This document shows, in pieces, positions 12,763 to 20,182 of a DNA stretch of 22,423 bases. Every line of letters starts with the position of its first letter. Position 1 is the first letter of the stretch. A program made the translations under genes and the position numbers. Where the stretch lies: contig CANCCJ010000037.1 of the NCBI GenBank assembly GCA_947374535.1, positions 1 to 22,423 on the forward strand, read 5' to 3'. The stretch comes from Comamonadaceae bacterium. GTDB taxonomy: Bacteria > Pseudomonadota > Gammaproteobacteria > Burkholderiales > Burkholderiaceae. Under the pieces are notes generated by a model. It saw only the letters and a list, made by a program, of their open reading frames with translations. It ran no database searches and was not told the origin of the DNA.

Positions 12763-14807
12763 TCACGATAAAAAATGTCACCTTGCGCCGCAGTGCCAAG
12801 GTGTTGCTCGAAGGCGCCACCGTCACCCTCAACCCCGGCGAAAAAGTAGGCTTGGTGGGTCGTAACGGCGCAGGTAAATCATCGCTGTTTGCTTTGCTCA
12901 ACGGCAACTTGCAAGAAGACTCGGGCGAGTTCTACATCCCCACGCAATGGCGCATGGGCCAAGTGGCCCAAGACATGCCCGAGACCGAACAAAGCGCGAC
13001 CGAGTTCGTGATTGAAGGCGACACGGTGCTGAACGATGCACGCGCAGAAGTCGCCGCCGCAGAAGCCACCGAAGACGGCGAGCGTTTGGGTAATGCCTAC
13101 ATGGCGCTGTACGACGCGGGCGAGCACGATGCGCAGTCACGCGCACAAGCGCTCATCTTGGGTTTGGGCTTTAAAACCACTGAGCTCGACAACCCTGTGA
13201 ACAGCTTCTCTGGCGGTTGGCGCATGCGTTTGCAATTGGCGCGTGCGCTGATGTGCCCGTCTGATTTGCTACTGCTGGACGAACCCACCAACCACTTGGA
13301 CTTGGACGCTTTGGTGTGGCTCGAAGCGTGGCTCAAGCGCTACGAAGGCACGATGGTCGTCATCAGCCATGACCGCGAATTTTTGGACGCTGTCACCAAC
13401 GTCACCCTCCACATCGACGCAGGCAAGCTGGTGCGCTACGGCGGCAACTACAGCAAGTTTGAAGACATGCGCGCCGAGCAAATGGAGCTGCAACAAAACG
13501 CCTTTGCCAAGCAGCAAGACAAGATTGCGCATTTGCAAAAGTTCATTGCACGCTTCAAGGCCAAGGCCAGCAAAGCCAAGCAAGCGCAAAGCCGCGTCAA
13601 GGCTTTGGACCGGATGGAAAAAATTGCACCGCTGTTGGCCGATGCCGACTTCAGCTTCGAGTTCAAAGAACCCGCCAATTTGCCCAACCCCATGCTGAGC
13701 ATGCAAGGCGTGAGCGTGGGCTACCCCGCGCCTGCCGATGCACCTGCGGGCACACCACCAACGGTCATTGTGCAAAACGTCAGCCGCTCGGTGTTGGCGG
13801 GTCAACGCATTGGCATCTTGGGTGCCAACGGTCAAGGTAAATCCACGCTGGTGAAAACAATTGCGCGTGATTTGCAAGCCATTGGCGGCGACATGACCGA
13901 AGGCAAAGGCCTCAACATCGGCTACTTTGCGCAGCAAGAACTCGACGTGTTGCACCCCGCCGACAACCCGCTGCAGCACATGATTGACCTGTGCAAAAAG
14001 CTCACCGCCGATGGCAAACTGGCAGGCCAAGCCACACGCGAGCAAGACTTGCGCAGCTTCTTGGGCCAGTTCAACTTTGGCGGTGACATGGTCAAGCAAG
14101 CCGTGGGCAGCATGAGCGGTGGCGAAAAAGCCCGCCTCGTGCTGTGCATGTTGGTGTGGCAACGACCCAACCTCTTGCTGATGGACGAGCCCACCAACCA
14201 CTTGGACTTGGCCACCCGCGAAGCGCTGAGCATGGCGCTCAACGAGTTTGAAGGCACCGTGATGCTGGTCAGCCATGACCGTGCGTTGTTGCGCGCTGTG
14301 TGTGACGAGTTCTGGATGGTGTCACGCGGTGGCGTTGAGCCGTTTGACGGCGACTTGGACGATTACCAGCGCTATTTGCTGGAAGAAGGCAAACGCTTGC
14401 GTGCTGAAGCTGTGGCTGCTGCCAATGCAGCGGCGCTCAAGCCGGCTGTTGTTGCGACTGTGGCTGAAGTGGCAGCACCTGCCGTGCAAGCTGCTCCACC
14501 CGCAGTGAAAGCCGCTGCGCCTATTGCCTCACGCGACCAACGCAAGGAAGACGCTCAGTTGCGCAAAGAGATCAACGAGAAGAAACGCCCGTTGAAAAAA
14601 GAGATGGATGGCGTGGAAAAAAGCATGGCCACGTTAGAAGCTGAGAAGACAGCGCTGCACGACAAACTTGCCACGCCACTGCCCCCCGCTGACATTGCCG
14701 AAGCAGGCAAACGCCTCAAAGCGGTGGAAGACGAACTGGCCGAGCTAGAAGTGCGCTGGCTGGAACTGACCGAAGCCATGGATGCGATTGAAGCCACGAT
14801 GGCTTAA
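12759..14807 (+). CDS. yheS: ABC-F ATPase, YheS family
   Basis: This 682-residue soluble protein has two ABC domains and no membrane segments. Domain 1 has Walker A GRNGAGKS (residues 34-41) and signature FSGGWRMRL. Domain 2 has GANGQGKS and MSGGEKARL. Both have the ABC-F Walker B form LLxDEPTNHLDL. The linker holds the basic KAKQAQSR helix that reaches into the ribosomal E/P site in this family. After about residue 545 comes an Ala/Pro-rich linker and a charged coiled-coil tail. ABC-F proteins rescue or regulate stalled ribosomes. The N-terminal and linker sequence match YheS more than Uup or EttA. It overlaps prmB by 4 nt and is the last gene of the operon. Confidence 0.88.
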   Translation: MITIKNVTLRRSAKVLLEGATVTLNPGEKVGLVGRNGAGKSSLFALLNGNLQEDSGEFYIPTQWRMGQVAQDMPETEQSATEFVIEGDTVLNDARAEVAAAEATEDGERLGNAYMALYDAGEHDAQSRAQALILGLGFKTTELDNPVNSFSGGWRMRLQLARALMCPSDLLLLDEPTNHLDLDALVWLEAWLKRYEGTMVVISHDREFLDAVTNVTLHIDAGKLVRYGGNYSKFEDMRAEQMELQQNAFAKQQDKIAHLQKFIARFKAKASKAKQAQSRVKALDRMEKIAPLLADADFSFEFKEPANLPNPMLSMQGVSVGYPAPADAPAGTPPTVIVQNVSRSVLAGQRIGILGANGQGKSTLVKTIARDLQAIGGDMTEGKGLNIGYFAQQELDVLHPADNPLQHMIDLCKKLTADGKLAGQATREQDLRSFLGQFNFGGDMVKQAVGSMSGGEKARLVLCMLVWQRPNLLLMDEPTNHLDLATREALSMALNEFEGTVMLVSHDRALLRAVCDEFWMVSRGGVEPFDGDLDDYQRYLLEEGKRLRAEAVAAANAAALKPAVVATVAEVAAPAVQAAPPAVKAAAPIASRDQRKEDAQLRKEINEKKRPLKKEMDGVEKSMATLEAEKTALHDKLATPLPPADIAEAGKRLKAVEDELAELEVRWLELTEAMDAIEATMA

Positions 14808-15640
14808 ATAAAGCGCGCACTGAACTGCGCGCTACACCAAATGATGGCGGGAAACGAACACATCCACGCCCAGAAGAATCGGTTCAAGCCAAAGAACCAA
14901 AACACCAAGAAGTGAAACAACGCCGCCACGGCGCAAAACACAGTGGCCAAGCGTGGGTCGAGCAAGCTGAAGGGAAACAAAATTTCCCACACGATAAAGC
15001 CCCACGAGCCCATCATCGCCAGCCATTTGTTACGCAATGGATGCGTGGCAGAAAGCGGCCCATAAATGGCCCCGTTCAAAAAGATGGTCATGGCCGAACC
15101 ATTGCGCCATTCAGGCCGCAGTAGCTTCACCGCCCCCGACATGAAGTATGAGGTGATGGCTTGAATGGCGATGTACCAAAAGCCGGCTTGCCAACCCAAC
15201 TCTGGATTACCCAACACGCCCACCACTTGTGAGATAAGCAAGCCTGTGAGCACCACCAAGGTCATGAAGTCGCTGCCGCCGTTGAACGCACCACGCCAAC
15301 GGATGAGGATGAGCAAATTGCCGACAAACAAAAACACCATCAAGGGCAGCGAGGCGCCCTGCAAAGCCAAGGTCAACGCAGCACACAAACGCAACACCAA
15401 ATGCAACTGATGCAGTTGCGGCTTGAACAGCACATCGAGCAAAGCCCGCACAGGGGCATTCGGAATATCGTACCGTTGCAAGGGCCATGACCAAAAGGCG
15501 CCGCTCGCGGTGTGCTTGCCCATGCGCAAATACTCCAGCGTTTGAATGCTCAGGCTCCAAGCAAACACCAGCTCCGTGGCGCGGATGGCCATGACCGTGG
15601 GTGCATCCACCCAAACTTGAATGAAGGCCGCGCTCAACAT
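14804..15640 (-). CDS. HTTM-domain integral membrane protein
   Basis: This 278-residue protein has at least five strongly hydrophobic segments (around residues 85-112, 125-143, 150-168, 207-228 and 234-270). The stretch NGGSDFMT and the later YFMSGAVKLLRPEWRNGSAM match the HTTM domain, the membrane part shared with vitamin K-dependent gamma-carboxylase and found widely in bacteria. No gamma-carboxylase activity should be assumed: the extra domain of those enzymes is absent and bacterial HTTM functions are mostly unknown. Its ATG at 15640 overlaps the upstream 171-residue gene by 7 nt, so the pair is coupled. Its TAA shares bases with the yheS TAA. Confidence 0.65.
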   Translation of the reverse strand: MLSAAFIQVWVDAPTVMAIRATELVFAWSLSIQTLEYLRMGKHTASGAFWSWPLQRYDIPNAPVRALLDVLFKPQLHQLHLVLRLCAALTLALQGASLPLMVFLFVGNLLILIRWRGAFNGGSDFMTLVVLTGLLISQVVGVLGNPELGWQAGFWYIAIQAITSYFMSGAVKLLRPEWRNGSAMTIFLNGAIYGPLSATHPLRNKWLAMMGSWGFIVWEILFPFSLLDPRLATVFCAVAALFHFLVFWFFGLNRFFWAWMCSFPAIIWCSAQFSARFI

Positions 15641-16149
15641 GCCAGCTCCGCCGGCGAGGTCATCATCACCTGTGTGTCTAAGTGGCCTTCGGGGCCATCG
15701 AGGGCCATACGCAGCTCAAATTGACGGTGCGTGAATTTCATATCGTGCTCACGCAGCACTTGGTCTGTCAAGCGCTGAATCATCTTGTAGCTGACCAAGC
15801 GACGCGGATCTGCTCCCTCGGGTAAATCATGTAAATCGGCCCAAAAGTGGTCCACCATGTTTTGCTGGGCAAGGCCCATGTTGGTGTCGGGGTTGTGCAC
15901 CCAATGGCTCAAACGGCGCACACGACGTGGGTAGATCAACACCCAGTCCGCCCACTGCAACTCGCCTGATGCAAGCTGCACAGCCGAACGCGCATAGAGG
16001 TGCGGCACATAACCCACTGCATGGAAAAATTTCCAATTCGGAAAAAACGCACGCAGCAAAAATAGCCACGGCCCTTTGATGATGGGTGTCTTGATGACAA
16101 GTGTGGTAATCAAGGCAACAAAGTACGAAACAATAAAAATTTCAGTCAT
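15634..16149 (-). CDS. Hypothetical protein coupled to the HTTM gene
   Basis: This 171-residue protein has an N-terminal hydrophobic segment (about residues 4-20, FIVSYFVALITTLVI), which may be a membrane anchor. The rest is soluble, with conserved-looking FFPNWKFFHAVG and many aromatic and His/Arg residues. I do not recognise a named domain. The sequence resembles small proteins often encoded beside HTTM membrane proteins, and the 7-nt overlap with the downstream HTTM gene suggests that the two products work together, probably at the membrane. The ATG at 16149 has no strong Shine-Dalgarno. Confidence 0.6.
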   Translation of the reverse strand: MTEIFIVSYFVALITTLVIKTPIIKGPWLFLLRAFFPNWKFFHAVGYVPHLYARSAVQLASGELQWADWVLIYPRRVRRLSHWVHNPDTNMGLAQQNMVDHFWADLHDLPEGADPRRLVSYKMIQRLTDQVLREHDMKFTHRQFELRMALDGPEGHLDTQVMMTSPAELAC

Positions 16150-16274
16150 AGCTGTTTGAGTTTTAAAGTTCGGACATGATTGAAATTCATGTTCATCAGA
16201 TATTGACCAGTTCGTTTTGCAAAAAACTGATGATTGAGCAATCTAATATTTTAATTAATTAAAATAACAAGCCC
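16150..16274. other. AT-rich intergenic sequence with a perfect palindrome
   Basis: No gene is seen here. The segment between the HTTM pair and the decayed remnant has a 20-bp perfect AT palindrome at 16247-16266, whose core TTAATTAATTAA (16251-16262) recurs at 16680-16691. The low-GC palindrome would make a weak hairpin and lacks the GC stem of a normal terminator. Upstream of the 171-codon gene, TTTAAAACT near 16160 is a possible but unconvincing -10 element. Confidence 0.5.
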
Positions 16275-16642
16275 TTAAGGATTGCTTTTATGGAGTTTAT
16301 GTAAAGCTAACAACTCAGTCATAGCGGTTGAAAGTCTTTTTTCGAGCATCGCCTGATAGCGCATCATTCGCTCCGATTCCTGAGCGTTAAGGTCTACAGA
16401 GCGAAGCATCCAAGATCGCATTTCTTCATAACTATTTAGAACTGCCTTAACTTGAAGCTAACTATTAGCTAAGTCTGTAATCACATTTAAATCAGCTTGA
16501 AGAAGTCGCAAGTAGTTGTCTGTTCCGAATTGAGCTAATTCTCAACTTTTCCGCATAAATCATCAACCTCTGATCTGACTCCGAAGCAGCGACTGGACAT
16601 TGCTACATAACCTTTTGCATCTCGCTTCAGTTCAACTCTGTG
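16275..16642 (-). pseudogene. Decayed coding remnant (helical, function unknown)
   Basis: The minus strand reads as protein in two frames. From 16642 to 16541 it gives 34 codons (HRVELKRDAKGYVAMSSR...). After a one-base loss near 16540 it continues as LAQFGTDNYLRLLQADLNV..., meets TAG at 16458-16460 (one C-to-T change from CAG), then runs 60 more codons (...RSWMLRSVDLNAQESERMM...) to TAA at 16275-16277. Joined, it makes about 120 residues of charged helical, coiled-coil-like sequence. No credible start is present and the upstream end is cut near the protease stop. I do not recognise the family. Long readable stretches broken by exactly two small lesions argue for a once-active gene rather than chance. 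Confidence 0.55.
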
Positions 16643-16662
16643 TTAGGAGATCAAAGTCAAAA

Positions 16663-16691
16663 TTTATTTATTTATTTATTTAATTAATTAA
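16663..16691. repeat. TTTA x5 tetranucleotide run joined to TTAATTAATTAA
   Basis: Five TTTA units (16663-16682) run into a 12-bp AT palindrome (16680-16691) that contains the stop codon of the serralysin-like gene. The same 12-mer lies at 16251-16262, so the decayed remnant is bracketed by two copies about 430 bp apart. The tract is outside coding sequence except for the last few bases. Confidence 0.7.
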
Positions 16692-19600
16692 GTGTCAAAT
16701 TACCACCTGTAATATCAATTCCATTGATGGAATTCACGCCCACGAGTTGAATCAAGACATCATTACTACCCACGCCTGCAGCGCCATCAGAAATGAATAC
16801 ATAGTAATCACCACTATTGATGATTTCAAATAAAGCAAACTCGCCTTTAGTGTTGATTACTGTAGTCATCCTTGTTGCAATATCTGATATTGCATCTGAT
16901 AGCGTTGTACCAGAGCCTGCTGCAAAAGTAGCCACACCTGTTGCCGTATTGATTGAAGCCTCGGTTGTGGTAGCAGCTGATGCAGAACCTCCAACCGTTA
17001 AATTGGAAACATAGTCAATCAAATCCCCAACCCCAACCATCCCCCTGCTATAGTCCATTATTTTGTCTAGGGTTGTTGCAGTTTGGCCGCTACTACCTGT
17101 AGTGAATACAAACGAATCGCAACCCAAGCCACCCCACAGACTATCGGCAGCTTTGCCACCGTTGATGATATTATTTGCATCATTGCCACTAATAACATTA
17201 GCCAATGAATTGCCCGTTGCATTAATTGCTGCTTGTCCGATCAAAGTTAGATTTTCGACGTTATTAGGTAAGGTATAGTTGACGAACGTCGAGATCGCGT
17301 CAGTACCAGCGTTGGTCGATTCGGTGACCACATCATTTGTACTGTCCACAATATAGGTATCATTTCCTTTCCCACCAATTAATTTATCGGCACCACCTCC
17401 ACCGTCAATAGTGTCATTGAATGCCGTGCCTGTGAGTGTATTGATGCCGGCATTACCGACCAGTGTCAGACCATTCAGTACTGCTGAAGCATTAATGCTC
17501 AGTGCCGTTATGCCCGAAGTATCAATATTGGAAATACCTCCTGTACCTAGCGTAATCTTTTCAAGGCCTGTATCGGCCTTATAAAGCGTTAGTTTGCTAT
17601 TGGCGATCGTTGATGTAAACAACACTTCATCAGTACCAAAGGAACCCGTATCCGTAATTTCTGCCGCAGTGTGATCCCCAGCTAACGCGATGACATAAAG
17701 GTCGGCTCCGCCTCCACCATCCATTTTATCCAAACCTGCTCCACCAATCAACGTGTCCGCATAGGCGGTACCTAAAAGACTATTGCTACCTGCATTACCA
17801 GTAATTCTCATGGCATTAGCCACTGCAGATGCATTAATATTCAATGCCGTGGTAGCCGTGCTAACCGCGACAGATGCCGTTCCAGTGCCAATAACGGCAG
17901 TTTCTATTCCAGTATCACCTTGATACAGGGTCAATGTTGAACCCGCAACACTTGAAGAAAACCGGACTTCATCAATTCCAATGCTTCCTGTATCCGTGAC
18001 CTCAGCTGCAGCATGATCAGTAGACATAGTCACCACATAAACATCTGATCCGTCACCACCATCCATAAAATCGATCGCGCCCCCCCCCGTGAGTACATCA
18101 TTACCTGACAAGCCATTTAGATAGTCCACATTTGATGTTCCAGTTAGGATATCGTTGCCATTTGTCCCTGTATATCCTGTGGTGAAATTATAGGTGGCAG
18201 AATCGACAAAATTATTGCCAAATAAATCTAAAATAGCACCGCTATCAAATGTCACGTAATATTTGGTTCCACTTTCTAAATTTGAACTAGGATTGATGGT
18301 CAAAGTGGATTCATTGATTGATATCAATAAGCTGTTAGCGACATCAAAAGTCTCAACAACATCACCTACAGCAGTCATTTTTCGAAGACGAATTAACCCA
18401 GAACCCTTGGTAATCGATTCGCTGAATATAAAAACAATATTGCTATCTTCTGACGCGCCTTTTGAACCACTAGCTGGGACGAATGTGTTTACAGTGGGGG
18501 CCGTGTTATCCACCGGATCAATTAAGCTTTCAATTGAATAATCTCCATCGAAACATCTCAAATATTCAATGCCAGATAAAGTGTCGACACCTTCGCTGGA
18601 GGAGGTCACAGTAATTACACTATTGATGTATGAAACAGAATAATTAGTATGACTATACGCATAACACGCATAGTCTGCAGTTCCAGCACCCCCAATCAGG
18701 ATATCGTTACCGGCGCCACCAGTTAGAATATCGTTTCCATCTCCTCCATTGAGTGTGTTGTTTGAACTGTTTCCGATTAGTACATCATTACCTGCGCCAC
18801 TTATTGCACATTCGATGGATGTATTAAATGCAATCGCCACATTTCTTACCATACCCAAAACAGATGAGTATTGACCTGGTGTCAAATCAATAGTTTGTGA
18901 ATTTGAATAGTTAGAGCAATCTAGTAAATCATTACCTCCGGCATCATAAATAGTAAAAATAGGATGCGTATTTAAAGAGAAATCAAAAATACTCTTTACT
19001 GGATCTGATGATGAAATGTTACAGTTATATCCATAAATCGTATCGGTAGTTCGTGTTGTTAAATTGGCTCCATAAAGATATTGAATTGCCAAAATATCAC
19101 CCACCATCGGCGTTTGTGGATACAGATAATCTAAATATGTCCCATCTTGGGTCCAACCAGATCCAATTGCATAACCGCCAAAGTAAGACATAACAGTCAA
19201 ACTTCTGTTGTCTTGCTGAAATTCTGCATTCGCATCAAAAGTTATGCTGCCACCTGAGCCTGCGTTGTATATCCCGGGGTGGGATAATCCCAACGAATGT
19301 CCAATTTCGTGGATCATAGTTATCAGGCCATAACCGCCATTACTCAAGCCTGAGTCTCCATTAGCAGTCCACTGCGAGGCTAACCAAATTCGATCAGCAG
19401 AAATTCTATAAGAATTTGAGTCTGAAGTTACATACAAATTGCCAAATTTTGAATATGTCCCATTGCCGGTGGCACTTGAATAATTGAGAGTTATATCAGA
19501 ACTTGAACTTTGAGATTCCGTTAGTTTTATATCTGATATTAGATCATTCCACAATTTAAATGCAAGTAAAGCGGCACTCTTTTGAGTCACAGACATTGAA

Positions 19601-19821
19601 ATCAATCCACTTGACTCAGTACCAGCAACAGCATTTGTGGCACCTTGGCCAATAGAAAAAGTTACTTCGGATTGAATCCATTTCAAATGCTTAGAGAAAC
19701 TCCCCCAACTTGTCGTCAGTTTTTGAATAATCTCATCGTATGTCAACGATGGTTTTAAGGTTGATTCTATGAATTGAGATGATAAAACTACATCATCCTG
19801 AATAGGAGTTATGGTTTTCAT
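16684..19821 (-). CDS. Serralysin-like secreted zinc metalloprotease with RTX repeats and Ig-like domain
   Basis: The product has 1045 residues from the ATG at 19821. An in-frame TTG at 19872 would add 17 residues, but those fall in integrase remnant. The metzincin site is HEIGHSLGLSHP (His171, Glu172, His175, His181), with the Met-turn VMSY (Met211, Tyr213) as in peptidase family M10B. RTX blocks (GGxGxDxLx) follow near residues 340-382, then an Ig-like domain (about 438-548), more RTX, two tandem 114-residue modules, further RTX and a C-terminal region. No signal peptide is visible; family knowledge predicts calcium-dependent folding and type I secretion through a C-terminal signal. No ABC exporter is in the window. 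The gene is clearly more AT-rich than its neighbours. Six cysteines are unusual for this class. The peptide substrate is unknown. Confidence 0.85.
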   Translation of the reverse strand: MKTITPIQDDVVLSSQFIESTLKPSLTYDEIIQKLTTSWGSFSKHLKWIQSEVTFSIGQGATNAVAGTESSGLISMSVTQKSAALLAFKLWNDLISDIKLTESQSSSSDITLNYSSATGNGTYSKFGNLYVTSDSNSYRISADRIWLASQWTANGDSGLSNGGYGLITMIHEIGHSLGLSHPGIYNAGSGGSITFDANAEFQQDNRSLTVMSYFGGYAIGSGWTQDGTYLDYLYPQTPMVGDILAIQYLYGANLTTRTTDTIYGYNCNISSSDPVKSIFDFSLNTHPIFTIYDAGGNDLLDCSNYSNSQTIDLTPGQYSSVLGMVRNVAIAFNTSIECAISGAGNDVLIGNSSNNTLNGGDGNDILTGGAGNDILIGGAGTADYACYAYSHTNYSVSYINSVITVTSSSEGVDTLSGIEYLRCFDGDYSIESLIDPVDNTAPTVNTFVPASGSKGASEDSNIVFIFSESITKGSGLIRLRKMTAVGDVVETFDVANSLLISINESTLTINPSSNLESGTKYYVTFDSGAILDLFGNNFVDSATYNFTTGYTGTNGNDILTGTSNVDYLNGLSGNDVLTGGGAIDFMDGGDGSDVYVVTMSTDHAAAEVTDTGSIGIDEVRFSSSVAGSTLTLYQGDTGIETAVIGTGTASVAVSTATTALNINASAVANAMRITGNAGSNSLLGTAYADTLIGGAGLDKMDGGGGADLYVIALAGDHTAAEITDTGSFGTDEVLFTSTIANSKLTLYKADTGLEKITLGTGGISNIDTSGITALSINASAVLNGLTLVGNAGINTLTGTAFNDTIDGGGGADKLIGGKGNDTYIVDSTNDVVTESTNAGTDAISTFVNYTLPNNVENLTLIGQAAINATGNSLANVISGNDANNIINGGKAADSLWGGLGCDSFVFTTGSSGQTATTLDKIMDYSRGMVGVGDLIDYVSNLTVGGSASAATTTEASINTATGVATFAAGSGTTLSDAISDIATRMTTVINTKGEFALFEIINSGDYYVFISDGAAGVGSNDVLIQLVGVNSINGIDITGGNLTLN
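17383..18066 (-). repeat. Two tandem 114-residue modules within the protease
   Basis: Coding units 18066-17725 and 17724-17383 are both exactly 342 bp. Each encodes MDGGxGxDxYV, then DHxAAEITDTGSxGxDEVxF, a LTLYxxDTGxE stretch, ALxINASAV, GNAGxNxLxGTA, and ends in an RTX turn. The proteins are visibly homologous but well diverged, so the duplication is old or each unit was acquired from a related gene. Confidence 0.8.
18080..18088 (-). repeat. Nine-G homopolymer in the protease coding sequence
   Basis: Nine consecutive C on the plus strand read as nine G in the coding strand and encode Thr-Gly-Gly-Gly at residues 578-581, where an RTX turn is expected. In an otherwise AT-rich gene this tract stands out. 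A one-base slip would frameshift the product after the protease and Ig-like domains and before the C-terminal region. Confidence 0.85.
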
Positions 19822-20045
19822 AAGCGAGCTTAAAAATGGTTGTGCGATGAATCTTGAGCACCACAAGTCCAACTATTGAATTGGTTAGCGATGAACTTAC
19901 GGCCACTGCAGCTCTGCTTGGTGCTTTCACGTTGCCATTTGCCATCAACTTGATAGCGACACTGCCAGACACTGCTGCGAGGGCGTTGGAAGACGACAAG
20001 AACGTGGGGAACAAGTACGTGCGTAGTGTCTTTTTTCTCTGTCAT
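19793..20045 (-). pseudogene. Truncated, frameshifted tyrosine-recombinase (integrase) N-terminus
   Basis: The frame opens with ATG at 20045 (MTEKKDTTHVLVPHVLVVFQ) and continues SVWQCRYQVDGKWQRESTK, typical of the arm-binding N-terminus of phage/island integrases. Near 19905-19925 the similarity moves to another frame, RAAVAVSSSL...TTIFKLAYEN, which resembles the start of the core-binding domain. It stops near 19820, and the catalytic domain with the Arg/His/Tyr residues is missing. The position just beyond the 3' end of tRNA-Lys, reading away from it, is the usual place for the integrase of an element integrated at a tRNA gene. The match is by eye, so the family is likely rather than certain. 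Confidence 0.6.
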
Positions 20046-20130
20046 AGAACGATGTAGCTTACGTTAGCTGCACGAAAAGGACAAGAAAAAGGGAGAAAAA
20101 GTGCGTAGTCGGTGCGCACTCTAATTTTGA

Positions 20131-20165
20131 GCAAGAAAAAAGGACTTAGATTTCTCTAAGTCCTT
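20131..20165 (-). terminator. Rho-independent terminator of tRNA-Lys
   Basis: A perfect 10-bp stem (20140-20149 with 20156-20165, arms AAGGACTTAG and CTAAGTCCTT) has a 6-nt loop. On the minus strand it is followed by TTTTTCTTGC. It lies 18 nt past the tRNA 3' end. Confidence 0.85.
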
Positions 20166-20182
20166 GATTTCATTATGTTTTT

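Noticed and set aside
13269..14276. A 335-codon open frame on the minus strand opposite yheS
   Set aside because: It lies wholly antisense to a clear ABC-F gene, is His/Gln-rich, and has no domain or ribosome binding site: a typical high-GC shadow frame.
16150..16290. Second attachment site (copy of the tRNA-Lys 3' end) at the left edge of the AT-rich region
   Set aside because: I looked for the T-arm/acceptor sequence on both strands and saw no copy, so the far end of the old element is either lost or not in the window.
16684..19821. Possible CRISPR-like or DNA repeat array in the protease gene
   Set aside because: The regularity is at protein level (nonapeptide RTX turns and two 114-residue units), without identical DNA repeats and spacers.
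19822..19872. Longer N-terminus for the protease from TTG at 19872
   Set aside because: The extra 17 residues derive from integrase-remnant sequence, TTG is a rare start and it has no ribosome binding site. ATG at 19821 is preferred, though it also lacks a strong site.
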